This document shows, one piece after another, positions 36,401-48,155 of a stretch of DNA of 64,000 bases. Source of the DNA: Monilinia fructicola (lineage: Eukaryota; Ascomycota; Leotiomycetes; Helotiales; Sclerotiniaceae). A program made the translations under genes and the position numbers. Position 1 is the stretch's first letter. Each line of letters begins with the position of its first letter. The DNA is taken from assembly GCA_008692225.1 (NCBI GenBank), contig VICG01000005.1, forward strand, positions 2,367,001 to 2,431,000. The letters run 5' to 3'. The notes beneath the pieces were generated by a model. It was not told the origin of the DNA. It made no database searches and worked only from the letters and a program-made list of their open reading frames with translations.

Positions 36401-38282
36401 TATTCAGCCCTTGATTACTCACGTCTCAAGCCACTGACCTCATGATCCTGGACTCGAGGTGCCTTGACCGCCGTTGTCCCAGACTCGGAGAGATTTCAAT
36501 CTGAAAATCATCAATATAGATTATGATTTAGATTAACGAAACCCTTTTTCAACTTTCAAGTACCACATCCATATTGCTGACCGCGAGCATGGGAAGTCGG
36601 GCGTACAGACACAAGGTGAAGAGCATAGGAGTAGAACCGAGAGAATAATACCAGGTGAGTTTTTGGGGGTAACGGCAGGCGATGGGAAGACAGTGGTATG
36701 ATTTCCTATTGGAATATCTACTGCTTATGTAGCTTGCTCAATTCAGGGCGGCGAAGAAGTAAAATGCGCACAAACGCATGGACTGTATACGTAGACAGAC
36801 GTCTTTCTAGATGACCTCTTGGACTGTCTCATCCGCACTCTTACTTTCCGGTAATTTGACGTTACACAGTTCCATTTTACCTATCCATCCATCCATCACA
36901 ACCTTACCGCTCTCATAGCTCCTACCACCACCCTGCGTGAGCCAAGCCCTTTCATTCTGTCACTCCGATACAGTTCACCGGGGAAGAAACAATTCTCTTC
37001 CTGGACGTCCTGCTTGTGGTTTGAAAGAAAGGTACTGTAGCGCGAAACATATCTGGATGATGGTGAAAACGTCATGACACAGCGATGTACGCGGCAGAGA
37101 GGTATGGGAATCTCAAACATGCATACTTCCGGGCAAATACCTGGATCGATATGAGTTAGGTGGGAGATGAGTGGTTGAATCACTCGGTACATTCCTCCAC
37201 CAGAAGGGCAGAAGGGCAGTCAGGTAAGGATTTCCAGCCTAGACAACTCTGACGGATGGAGAGAAAGTCTAGATTTTGCCAACCTACTAGAATTGCCGTG
37301 AGAACCTACATAGAAACAAAAACAAAAACTTCAATCTTCATTTTCCCTCACCCATCAAATCTAAGCATCGGAACACTTCCCCCTCATCAAAATTTCATCC
37401 CACCAAAGAAAAAAAAATGAAAAAATAAAAAAGAAAAAATAAAAAAGCAAAGGAATCATCTCATCTATGATCTATTTACCATCCAAACTCCAACCCCAAC
37501 CCCAACCTCAAAGTTCTAGAACTGCCGATCCGGAACAATACCACCCATCACCTCCGCATCGCAAGCCTTTCATGCCCTGCCTTACTTCCCCTGTCCATCC
37601 CACATCTCAAAACAGGGCACACCAATCCCATGACCACGGTTCTGGATCTCTCCCGACCAATCCCCTGCTTGCTCGTGATGCCCCGAACCGGGATCGCGGA
37701 TGCGTACGAGTACGAGGTCGCGAAGCTGGGTGTGCTTCTGTGTGTTTATTCTGTGGCTTGACATGGGCATTTGGTTCCTGGTTTCTGGTCCCGTTTTCTT
37801 GGCCTTGGTCCTGGTAGCCATGGCCCTATGCGTTACTCCCCAAGCGAGTGAGTTTGACGTACCCGGGTTCCATGCCGCGGAGTGTGTTGGGGGCGGCAGA
37901 TGCGAGGGGGCGCGGGTGCTGGCGTTGGCGTTGGCGTTGGCATTACAATTACCTGTTGGGATAATGGATTCATCACATCTGATATCAGCCAGGACACCAG
38001 ACGAGACGAGACGAGACTCTTCGGTTCCTCGACACCCATCGCCTGCTCAGACGCGAACAACCATACCAGTCAGCTACCCGACCCGGAACTCACCATCGGG
38101 TCCGCGATCCGATACCCGGCTGTGCGCCGCAGCTTTCCCCTTTCCCCTTTCCGACGTGCTACGGCGTGTCTCCCATCTCATCTCCAATGCCCTCCCCCAC
38201 GACCTCGCTTCCCGCATATCGTCACCCTCGTCGCACCACATCCTCCATCCACACCGTGCCCCTCTTATCTAAGGAATTTCGT

Positions 38283-38528
38283 CTATCCAGCACTAATCAC
38301 CTTCCCCTTCCTCCCGCCCCACACATGATCCCTCACCACCCCACCCGCCAACCCAAGCGCCGCACCCCAACCAAACAGCAGCGCAACCAAAAGCGCCGGA
38401 GCGGCCCGTCGCTTCATCGGCCCTAGTTCGATCGTGATCCCCACCTCCATTTCCGGGACGAGGCCCACGCGCACGGCCCCAATCGCCCGTCGCGGGCCCA
38501 GCTTGCGAGAGAACCAGAACGTCTCCAT
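38283..38528 (-). CDS. Possible small membrane protein in GC-rich block
   Basis: An 81-codon frame with a true ATG at 38528. It begins with an Arg-rich segment, continues through a Glu/Val/Ile section (PEMEVGITIELGPMKRRA) and ends in a hydrophobic span (LLVALLFGWGAALGLAGGVV) followed by basic residues. The alternation of polar and hydrophobic residues looks coding, but the surrounding DNA is GC-rich and all frames there tend to be open. I do not recognise a family. An overlapping minus-strand frame (38293-38544) is equally long but rich in Gly/Arg and less protein-like. Confidence 0.35.
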   Translation of the reverse strand: METFWFSRKLGPRRAIGAVRVGLVPEMEVGITIELGPMKRRAAPALLVALLFGWGAALGLAGGVVRDHVWGGRKGKVISAG

Positions 38529-41229
38529 ATATATCCATCCTCACATTTTCGTCCAGGACCGCAAAGGGAATCCTCGCTCAGAGCAGCGGGCGTCCGTCTA
38601 CCAGAGAGAAAGAAGATCATGGCAAACCTGTCCGTGTAACCATGTTGATACTGTATTGTATTGCGGGTGGGGATCCTCGATTCTAATCAGGGTCCCGGCT
38701 GCGCAAGGCTCTTTCCACGCTCCGGTGAGTTCTCCGGTGGAATTCTGGGGACGGCCTTGCGGCGGCGGTTTTAGTTGCGTTTTCGTACTGTATCGTGGAA
38801 TTCATTCATGGGCAGTTGTCACGCATCGACCGATAGAAGCAGCAGAGTATGATGTGCGTTCTCAATGGGTAACTTTTGGCAAAGGGGAGACTATGTTATA
38901 TACTGTGTTATGCGGGTGGACAATCCAAAACTAGTGTTTACCGCCAAAATAACGATGGGAAATTATGTATAATAATTTCTAAATCGTTGCTAATCATAGT
39001 TCATAGGGACGAGGACATTCTCAACGAAGTGCTTATGTTAATTTTTGGATAATGAGGACAAGGCACGAATTGGTACAGTGTTGGAACTTAAAAGCTTTAG
39101 CTGAAGAAGAAAACTATGATTTCAAAGTTATTAATATCTGTAATACAGCTTGATACCAGAGAAGAGAAAGGAGGGGAGAACGCTGGAGTGTATCAATATA
39201 TATTGCGATATGAAAATATAGATCTGACATCGGATTCCATCAAACCTTTCAAGTGCGAACAAATTAAAACCTAAGCTTCAAGAGTAATGTTATAGACCTT
39301 CATTTCTCATTCTACATCCCCCATCTCCCATATATCCATGCAAATGCAACGCACAACCCAACCAACATAAAATGCATCCTCCCTGGATCTCACCCTGTAA
39401 ATCCAATAATCACTCCATTAAACACTCTCTGCATAGAAAGCAAGCACGAAATACCTATCCACCAATCTTCTCCTTCCAAATTCCCATCCCTGATATCTTT
39501 ATTGCCGTAAAGAAGCCGAAGAAATTGAGGGCAACAGTTTGATCTCTCCCATTTAGTTCATCATTCGATTCAAAAGATTACTCCTCGCACCGATGCCGGT
39601 CTGTTCGTTACTTTCACGTTTTGATCGCGACAATATTTAGAGTTCGTGGGCTGAGCTGAAGTGGAGCTGCAGTTAATTGGACAAAGAATATGTATAGTTC
39701 TCAGAGGACTGTGATTCTAGAAAGTAGTCAACAGGTCTCGGGCATTACCTTTTATAGTATAAGGTTAGAAGAGGCAGGGTTTGTACAAAAAAGAATGGTA
39801 TATGGCGTAGAGAGAACCTTCATCCTCTTCAACATATCCAGATCCTCATGTGGTTCAAAACTCAACAAAGGCACTTTGAGACTCAATTTTCATCTTCAGA
39901 TAAACCTTTGAATGAAATGATTCAAAATAAACAGTTCGCCGATACTAAAACTATTTTGGGAGAATCGAAACCCGGCTAAAGATCAAGTCTCTTGCATCAA
40001 CAGCCAGGGATAATTCCCTCATTAGCTCAAGGAAATTACCTCGCGGACCGATCCTGCAGGCCTAATATCTCACCATCGCGTCGCAATTATAAACAAAAAC
40101 AAAGAATAATAATGCGAACCTGACCGAATTTGGTTAAAAATGACGTATATGATGGAATAATCCTTTACCGCCGCAGATGCAAAAGTTCTCGTGTGACAAG
40201 CTTTCGGGAGTCTATTTGTTGGGTAGATGGGCCGGACCCAGAACTTTCGGAGGGTCTGCTGATCCACAAGTCTAGATTCCCTTACCCGATTTTTCGTGCA
40301 ACATAGAATGGCCAAAAAATGAATCTTATACTCAATGAACTGGATTGTTTTCAGGGGTTAGCCTTGCTCGCAGGAATACACGAGGAGTATATGTACATGA
40401 AGTAATCATATGATGGTGAGATTTTCTGCAGCTTTGACCGTTCTATAGGATCAATTTTGAATGATTGCATGCGACGTTGATCTGAAGAATTTGACACTTG
40501 TCTTACAACAAGAACCCCGGCAGCCTGGGTAGGGGAATTTTTGGGGGAGTGACTAGTAGCAATAGACAAGATGTGTACTTGACACGGCTGAAGATTCGGA
40601 GATCTAAATCTAGATGGGGTGTCAGGAGGATCGCGATATCCGAGAGATGAGGTTGTGTATCATATAACGGCATTCATGAATGTGGGATCCAGCAAGTGGG
40701 GGATCAGATATCGGGTAGCGGTCAAGAATCACCACAAATAAAGTGAGGAAACTTGTAATGGTGATTCCGTGGGATTTCGTAGGAACATTTTCGTATTCGA
40801 TGCATTGGCTATCTAGGGGTCGATCGCAATCTCAATGAACCACACAATACCAGAGGGTTTTCGTATCACTCCTTTACAGACAATTAAATTCTGACATGAC
40901 AGGAGTGGTATGTTCATGACAATCTGAATGATTACTGAACACTCCCGATATGATGCTGCTCCAAGATAAGGGTGCTGGTTGGCAGGCGTCCGACCTCAAA
41001 CCTGACTGCTCATGAGCGATCGAGTTTGTGATGCCAGGATATCTGCCACCAGATCAGAAGCCCACGCCACTTTTCAACGAACCACGCTGGCCAACATGAG
41101 ATATATTGTCGTTTTTTCGATAAAAGGACCGCAGAAGAGAACATTCGGCAAGGATATCCGGTCGGTAAGGCATTTCTCAATAGCTTCCCCGAATGTGTTC
41201 AAAATTGGAACACATAAAGGCGAATATTC

Positions 41230-41400
41230 TTACACTTTGGTACGCCATGCCATAGTGTTTTCAGGGATTTGGCCTGCAATTGATTCTCGACGCCCGTAGT
41301 ATTTCTTAAAAGTCATGTAGATAATGATGGCGAAGAGACAGAGAACGATCGCCGCGAGCATAATGACCAGAATAGTGATACCTTTTATTGTCGAACTCAT
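41230..41400 (-). CDS. Possible small single-pass membrane protein or exon
   Basis: An ATG at 41400 opens a 56-codon frame: a short polar N-terminus (MSSTIKG), one long hydrophobic span (ITILVIMLAAIVLCLFAIIIYM), a basic flank FKKYYGRR and a short tail. The frame could end here or run into an intron at a GTGTAAG donor close to its stop. Type I/III single-pass topology with a basic cytoplasmic flank is plausible. There is no family recognition. Confidence 0.3.
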   Translation of the reverse strand: MSSTIKGITILVIMLAAIVLCLFAIIIYMTFKKYYGRRESIAGQIPENTMAWRTKV

Positions 41401-44224
41401 ATGGTATGTGGTGTCGAGTCGCGACGCTGACTTCCGAATTGACGTTTGTAGAAAAAGTTCAAAGCCGAATAGGCCAAAATGATTGCTACACAAGCGAGGA
41501 TAGATGGAAGAATGATTCGGAGTATGGTTTCCTCTCCTACGGTATACATGAATCAAAGCTTGAATCAAGCGTGAATATCGAAAACACTATAGAGCAGGAT
41601 ATTAGACGTCGAATGTGACAAAATGCTGCATGATGACAAGACTTCATACCTGCAGGAAGAATGTATGATGATGCAAATGTGACAAGTAGCTAATAATGTA
41701 TTCTCTTTGCCTGTCCGTGAGCTTCTCGGTGATTGAGAATGACTCGTTTCTATTGATCCAAGTCCTACGATCTGAACCTGAAAAAAAGGTCAAAAAGTCT
41801 GTGAGCAAAGGTTCGTGACACGTAGTATATGGCTGTCTAGGGGTGCCATAGAGGATTAAGGAAATATACGATGAAATAGAATCAAGAAAAGAGTGATAAA
41901 GAAGTCTCCAAAGACGATGTCTATCGGAAAAATTTAGCAACCATGGTAATCAACTGAAGAAAGAACTCATGATGGGTTGACGAGGTAATCGCGACCTTCA
42001 ACTGTGCCGGCTGTTACCAATCTAAGCACTTTCATCCCCAAACAAAGCCCCTCAATCTCATTTGATATTCTTATGACTTAACAGAATGTAAGAAATAGAA
42101 ACATCAATGACATGCGCCGATACATTTTTGTTCATGCAAATGATGCAGAGTGGGCAACGTAGAGTATCTCGAGAGTATGTACCGTGCGTGAAAATTTTGC
42201 CTTTGTATCCCCAAAATTCCACATTTTGAACAAATTCCTACCAGTGGGTAATGTGGGTGGGTGATGTGGGGTTCAAAATCTCAGTGTTTGGTTCACGGTG
42301 GTTCAGGTATCTCGAGGGGCCAAATTATCTGAGGGGTCGTGAACCCTGTTGCAGCAGCAATATGTTGTGATACCCAAGATCTAAACCAAGATCTATGTAA
42401 AAGGAACAGTTTCTGCCATGCGGCAATTGTGATATCTTAGCGGTTTCTCCAGTGGAGGAGGGATCTTCATAAAACCCTGCTCCAAAATCAGCCAGCGTCT
42501 AGACGAGTCCAGAATATCGGGTATAACCCTTTACTTCCCGGGTGTATATATAATTGAAGTATATCTGATGCACTAGTTTTCGTCTTTTCTGGTAGAATCC
42601 CAATAATCTCGTGAAACATGGCAAGAATCGTGATTAAAATGAAGTTTTTGATAACCCTACTACCAAATCAACATTCCGCAAGTAGACTTTAGCCATGAAA
42701 TAGAAAGACATGCTTTCAAAATAATGTCAATACCAAAGGCTTCAAGAAATTTCTCGACTTCTCAATGTTGACCTGCTCAGATAGTCGTAATAGTAGTCTC
42801 TCCTCAGAGTCCTCACACGAGAGGTTTATTTTAAGACTGGAACCGATTGGTCATTTTGATTAAGATGCAGTGATAATGCTGGGTAGCTGAGATCCCCCAC
42901 ATGATTAACAGGGTATTATAAATCGATCATATACTCCGTAAACATAAAATGGCTTTTGAGGAGCGCCACCATCACGCTATACTTAGAATGGTAATGGAAA
43001 TGGATTTGACTGAGAAGCTGACAATAAGAATTTTGCCCAAAAAGTGAAAAGCAAAAAAAATAAGACTATCCCGTGTCAATAAGGTTTCACCAAAGAGAAG
43101 CTTTTCTTTCTCTTTCATTATCCTCAAACTGGGATTGAATTGCAGGAAATAGATTGATGATCCGTTGACTTCAAAGGAAAGGATAAAAGACTAACTTGGG
43201 GTGCACCGAAGAAAATGTTAAAAAGGAAACCAGCTCCTTTCCATGTAACATTTTGATCGAGTCAAGTGTATTTTTCTTTCTTGTATTGATTATACTGTTT
43301 GTGCTGTTTGTGCTGTCTGTACTCGTACAGTATTGTAACTCCCACACGAGCCGAGGTGACAATGGTGACGAGTTGCCGGGTCCCGATGGCCCTGTTGTTT
43401 TACTAGCGTGGCCGAGTGACCTTACCGATATAGGGATGGCTTGCGACTTACCACCTTGGTCCTGGACCACTCCCTTGGGAATACCGCATAAAACCAATCT
43501 TGCATCTCGTTGCATCAGATCTACTCAAGATTGAACGTTGTATAGATCTAAGACTCTCATAATAATGTTTGTATCAGTGGAACCGGCTTCCCTTGCTTGG
43601 AATTCCCCGAGCAATAATTCGGAGGAAAGAAGAAAAATGAAATAAGAAAGGCCGCACAGAGAGGAATTACCCGTAGAAAATCAAGAAATCATTCTTCGAA
43701 TGGTGCGGTCAGAGCTGATGTTATCGAAAATAGATTGCTATGACTGGCCAAAGAACACAAGCGGGTAGTTCTACATTCGATCGAGACGGCATGGACTCTC
43801 TGTGAGATACCTATCGGAATTGAACAATCTCTTCCATGCAAGATATGTTCTTGAAGTATCTCAGCCTCATACTTTCTTCTCCGAGTGTGAGCCATGAAGA
43901 GGGATAAAAGGAGCCCTTTCCTCTATGTCTTCGAGGTATTTCTCATCATCATCCCAATCAGTTCTCTCTTCACTTCGCCTTCATTCCAAGAAATCAATTC
44001 GTCACTCGAGTTGTCATCCAGTCGAGCAAGCTATTAGCAATCACTTCTCCACATCTTCGAGCATTATTGCAGTCGATAAATAACTCGTCGACAAGAACCT
44101 GACCAAGAAAGTCGCATCTGAACATCTTCCCTATCATAACACTTTGGTTTCCAGCTCCTGGTATCCAAAGACTTCTCATCAGATCCCATACTCAACAACT
44201 ACCAATACCCACTCCACCTTCATC

Positions 44225-44768
44225 ATGTTGTCCATTGCCGTTCAACCTCCTGCCCGAGCTCGCCCAGGAGCAATTTTGTATCCCCCACTAGTTGTCCAAC
44301 TCAGTAGTGAGCATGATCTGTATGAACATCTTGCGGGTTACTGGACCTGCATTACCCTCATACATTATTCTACTGGTCAAGTTATATATGATCAGATGGA
44401 CGGTAAAGCCGCAGATTCTGCGCATCCCATCGCTCAAACTAGATCGAGAGGTGTTCGGGATCAAGCGTACTTCTTTTTCCCAGATGTTGCGATTCACGCC
44501 ACTGGTCGCTATCGCCTCAGAATCAGTTTGATGAGAATGGATTATTCTCCCGAGTCTGGCCCAGATGGCGCAGTGGTTTGTGATGAGCAAGTGGATACAC
44601 GTTCCATCACCGTTGAAGAGTCCGGTCCAAATTATTCTCGACCCAGTAAGAACTTCCAAGAAAATTATGTGGAAACGGATTCAGCTAACATATTTAGACT
44701 CTCAAGAACGTGCCTTCATCCGAATGCTACGTGATGATGGTCAGGACGTTCCAACTCCAGCTCATTGA
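44225..44768 (+). CDS. Compact velvet-domain protein
   Basis: The model is join(44225-44645, 44698-44768), 163 residues. The intron (GTAAGA, CAGCTAAC, TTTAG, 52 bases) is fixed by phase and by the conserved tail (SQERAFIRMLRDDGQ). The start is the first ATG in frame. Velvet-domain landmarks are the opening QPPARARPG, YPPLVVQL (residues 19-26), the central sheet YWTCITLIHYSTG, FFFPDVAIHATGRYRLRISL (83-102) and the CDEQVDTRSITV strand. Velvet proteins are nuclear fungal regulators of development and secondary metabolism that bind DNA through the start of this domain. Here the usual basic Gly/Lys/Asp-Arg-Arg loop between the QP..AR strand and the PP.V.Q strand is absent, and there is no extra activation or PEST region as in VeA, VelB or VosA. 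It is probably a divergent VosA/VelC-like paralogue; which one is uncertain. Confidence 0.85.
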
Positions 44769-45967
44769 GTGAGGTCGGTAAAGTTGAGAAAATTGGATAG
44801 TCCCACAACATGAGATGAGGTGGTATCGAAATGCGGGGTAGTTGCGGAAATTCAGTATTTCTCTATCTATCTTTGATGATGATATTGGGGTTTTTAAGGA
44901 TTTGGTTTCTTTGGGTTTTTGGTTGTTTTGGGGGTTCTGATTTTTGATTTCCTATCTGGTGTTGGTGATCGGATTCATTCCTTTTAAGAGGAGTATATAC
45001 CACCCTTATCTGTTGGTCTTTTGTTTGGAGATGGACAAGATTCGGTATGGTGTAATGAGAGAGGGGAGGTTCTAGTCCTTTGAATCAGGTATATGATCAA
45101 CTATCTGAATATGGCGTTGAAAAGGAAGGGCATTATCCTTATCATGACTTCATCGATCCTTTTTAGAGAAATAGTCTCAAATACTCATCCCTCTTAGAGA
45201 CAATGAAATTGATATCTCTGCTTGATCCTTGCCAAGTCTGATATATTTTGACTGAGAGAGAGAAGAATGTAAAAAGAGAAGAGAAAAGGAGAGGAGAGAC
45301 AAGGAGAGAAGAATTAGAAACGGATTAGAAGACTGAATGCCAAGTAGTTCCAAGAAAAAGTATAAATGGACGGAGAACGAAAAGACACCATTCTCATCTA
45401 GATATTTCTTTCGTCAAACTGGATTTCCAAGGAATATCTCGTGTTACCGTTACCATGAATTTGGCTCAAGATTGTTGATTTCATGGATTTAAACCTTTTC
45501 CATGATGAATTTAGAATATAATTCTGCCCATAAATGGCAAGGGGATTGACAGAAGGCGGTGTGGAATTTGGTACTCGTGGTACGTACCATCCATCTAATT
45601 TCTAAGCCACGTGAGTGCCAATGGTGGAGGGATCACTCGCTGGCGGGCCACCAGGGCGGGCAGGTGGAGTAGAAAAGTAAACGCCTCAATTAAAAGGCAT
45701 TATCTTAATATCGGATCTTTCTCTTTCTCTGCTTATGTCAGAGGCGGTAAAGAATCAAACGGCAGAAAAATCCTTGAGGGTTTGAGGAACCTTTTTGAGT
45801 CATCCAGACAACATCGGAAGTTATTACACATAAAATACTTATTAAACTTCTCTCCTTCACCATCATTTCAGAAGAGAGAGTATATCCTCCTCCTTCTCCT
45901 CCTCCTCCTCTTCTCATAAACACTGTCTCTCTTCTTCCCTCGTCCTTTGGGTTCTACCCAAAACTCT
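44769..45967. other. Intergenic spacer with ArgRS promoter
   Basis: About 1.2 kb between the velvet gene and ArgRS. The first part is G/T-rich (TTTTTGGGTTTTTGG around 44890-44945) and likely 3' UTR. The end holds the ArgRS promoter: a Pu/Py switch and a strong CT tract (CCTCCTTCTCCTCCTCC) at about 45886-45916, some 50 bases before the first ATG. No gene is seen. Confidence 0.5.
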
Positions 45968-48155
45968 ATGAGCTTCACCTTTTCCACCATCCGCAAGAAT
46001 TCACTCCATTATCTAAAATTAATACCCACTTCACTTCAAAATACCCCTCGGTTTAAACCCCACCACCTCAATTCTTTTCGCACATTTTCAACCACAATTT
46101 ACAAGATGGCGGCGACAGATTCGTCCTCAACTTTCATCACAGAGAAGCTCAAGTCTTTGAGTGTCTCAGATCTACCAAAATTTCCTAATTGTCACCCAGA
46201 CGTTAACGTGGTTGATATCTATCGAGCTCATATCACCTCTACTCTATCTGAAATCACTGGTGTAGATTCTGCAATTATTTATCCTGCATTGGCATGGACA
46301 AATACTTTGGACAAAGGTGATTTGGTACTGCCTGTGCCAGCTTTGCGAGTCAAGGGTAAAAAGCCCAATGAGCTTGCTGAAGAATGGGCAGCAAAGGTAC
46401 ATTTGTCGCAATCCTTCTCTAACACCAGGATCACTAACAAATTGGATTGAATAGTATCCGAATCTCCTCTCGTTCACAAACCTACCACCAATGGTGTCTA
46501 TCTGCAATTCTTTTTCAAAGCCGATAAACTCAACGAAATCCTTATTCCTACCATTATCAAACAGAAGGTAACCTTTGGACAAAATAAATATCTCGGTCTC
46601 GTGGATCCTGAAGATCCATCAAAAGGGCAAAAGAAAATAGTTATTGAATTCTCCTCCCCAAATATCGCAAAACCTTTCCATGCAGGTCATCTTCGAAGTA
46701 CAATCATTGGAGGCTTCTTGTCGAATCTCTACGCGGCAGTAGGATGGGATGTTACTCGAGTCAACTATCTTGGAGATTGGGGTAAACAATATGGATTATT
46801 GGCGTTAGGATTTGACAAATATGGAGATGAGGAAGCTTTGAAGGCCGATCCTATCAACCATCTTTTCCAAATCTACGTCAAAATCAATACCGATGTCAAA
46901 GCCGAGGCTGATCAAATGGCGGCATTAGAGGCGGAAGGGAAAACAGATGAAGCATTGCATATTAAGAATGAAGGATTGGATGAACAAGCTCGTCGATACT
47001 TCAAAGCAATGACAGAAAATGATGAAAAGGCAATTGCGCAATGGGCTCGATTCCGTGAACTGAGTATTAAGAGATACAGAGAGACGTATGCACGATTGAA
47101 CATCCACTTTGATGATTATTCTGGAGAATCCCAAGTTAGCGCAGAACGAATGGAAGAGACCGGAAAGAAGATGGAAGAATTGAAAATTGCCGAAGAATCT
47201 CAAGGAGCTATGATTGTCGATTTTACGAAGCATGTTGCAGGAAAGGTTGGCAAAGGTCTTGGGAAAGCAATTGTTAAGAGAAGGGATGGCACTGCGCTTT
47301 ATCTCACTCGAGATATTAGTGAATTGTTGCAACGAAAAGAGAAGTATGACTTTGATCAAATGATCTACGTTGTCGCAACTGATCAAGAATTGCACTTGCA
47401 GCAATTATTCAAGATCATTGAGCTTTTGGGCTATAAAGAGCTCAGGGCTAAATGTCAACACATTAATTTCGGCTTGGTACACGGCATGAGTACCCGTCGT
47501 GGTACTGTTAAATTTTTGGACGATATTTTGAGAGATGTTGCCGAAAAGATGCATGAAGTTATGCAAAAGAATGAGGCAAAATACGAACAAATTGAAGATC
47601 CAGTAGCCACTTCCGACATCCTTGGTATCAGTTCCGTCATGGTTCAAGATATGAGTGGTAAACGGTAAGTTATTCACTTTTCTTCAGCCATTGGCTCTTC
47701 TAACCGAAAGTACCAAACTAACGTTGTCTCTTAGTGTCAACGGCTATACGTTCAACATGGAAACCATGACATCCTTTGAAGGAGATACTGGTCCATACCT
47801 CCAATATGCTCACGCTCGTCTATGCTCTATCACCCGTAAAGCAGCTCTTACCCCTGAAGAAATCGCATCAGCTGATCTCTCACTTCTAACCGAAACTCAC
47901 GCCCATAACCTCATCAGAACTCTCTCTCAATATCCAGATGTCGTTCAAAACACTGTCAAGACTTTAGAACCAACAACTATCTTAACATATCTGTTCAAGA
48001 TGACTCATGTTTTGAGCAGTAGTTATGATCACCTCAGAATTATGGGTAGTGAGAAGGAGGTTATGAAGGCTAGAATGGCACTCTATGATGCTGCTAGAGT
48101 CGTTCTTTATAACGGTATGAGGATTCTGGGATTGAGTCCTGTTGAGAGAATGTAG
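45968..48155 (+). CDS. Arginyl-tRNA synthetase, likely dual mitochondrial/cytosolic
   Basis: Class I aminoacyl-tRNA synthetase that charges tRNA-Arg. Exons are about 45968-46396, 46455-47664 and 47735-48155. Intron 2 (47665-47734, GTAAGT, CTAAC, TTAG) is exact in phase. Motifs: the N-terminal Add-1-like region, SSPNIAKPFHAGHLRST (HIGH-type signature), NYLGDWGKQYG, the MSTRRGTVKFLDDIL loop replacing KMSKS, and a C-terminal anticodon-binding helical domain ending SPVERM. Two starts are possible. ATG 45968 adds 46 residues rich in Ser/Thr/Lys/Arg/His and free of Asp/Glu, typical of a mitochondrial presequence. ATG 46106 (AAGATGGCG, better context) gives the cytosolic form of about 640 residues. 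Intron 1 (46397-46454) is odd: canonical GT...AG ends give a one-base phase error, although conserved sequence (ELAEEWAAK, then SESPLVHK) flanks it. Confidence 0.93.

Larger units (their letters stand above)
33488..44224. other. Long region with no well-supported gene
   Basis: Nearly 11 kb. The first 500 bases would hold the transporter promoter. A possible N-terminal exon lies at 35943-36108 (ATG, Ser-rich, ending at a GTGAGT donor), but no downstream exon can be chosen among several frames. A GC-rich block occupies about 37.48-38.6 kb and contains one small membrane ORF listed separately. Other small hydrophobic ORFs are at 41230-41400 (minus) and 43196-43534 (plus; one hydrophobic span FFFLVLIILFVLFVLSVLV, no ATG before it). 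The remainder is AT-rich without open frames of note. The last few hundred bases are CT-rich and probably belong to the velvet-gene promoter. Confidence 0.45.

Noticed and set aside
37700..38272. A 190-codon plus-strand frame with a hydrophobic segment in the GC-rich block
   Set aside because: The central part is a GGCGTT repeat translation, the rest Ser/Pro-rich; overlapping frames on both strands are equally open.
43405..43480. A tRNA-like word TGGCCGAGTGACC resembling an A box
   Set aside because: No matching B box (GGTTCGANTCC) and no acceptor-stem pairing downstream.
46356..46454. Alternative ArgRS intron 1 from the GTAAAA donor at 46356, which would restore frame
   Set aside because: It would remove the conserved GKKPNELAEEWAAK segment of the N-terminal domain; an indel near 46397 is more likely, though RNA evidence would decide.
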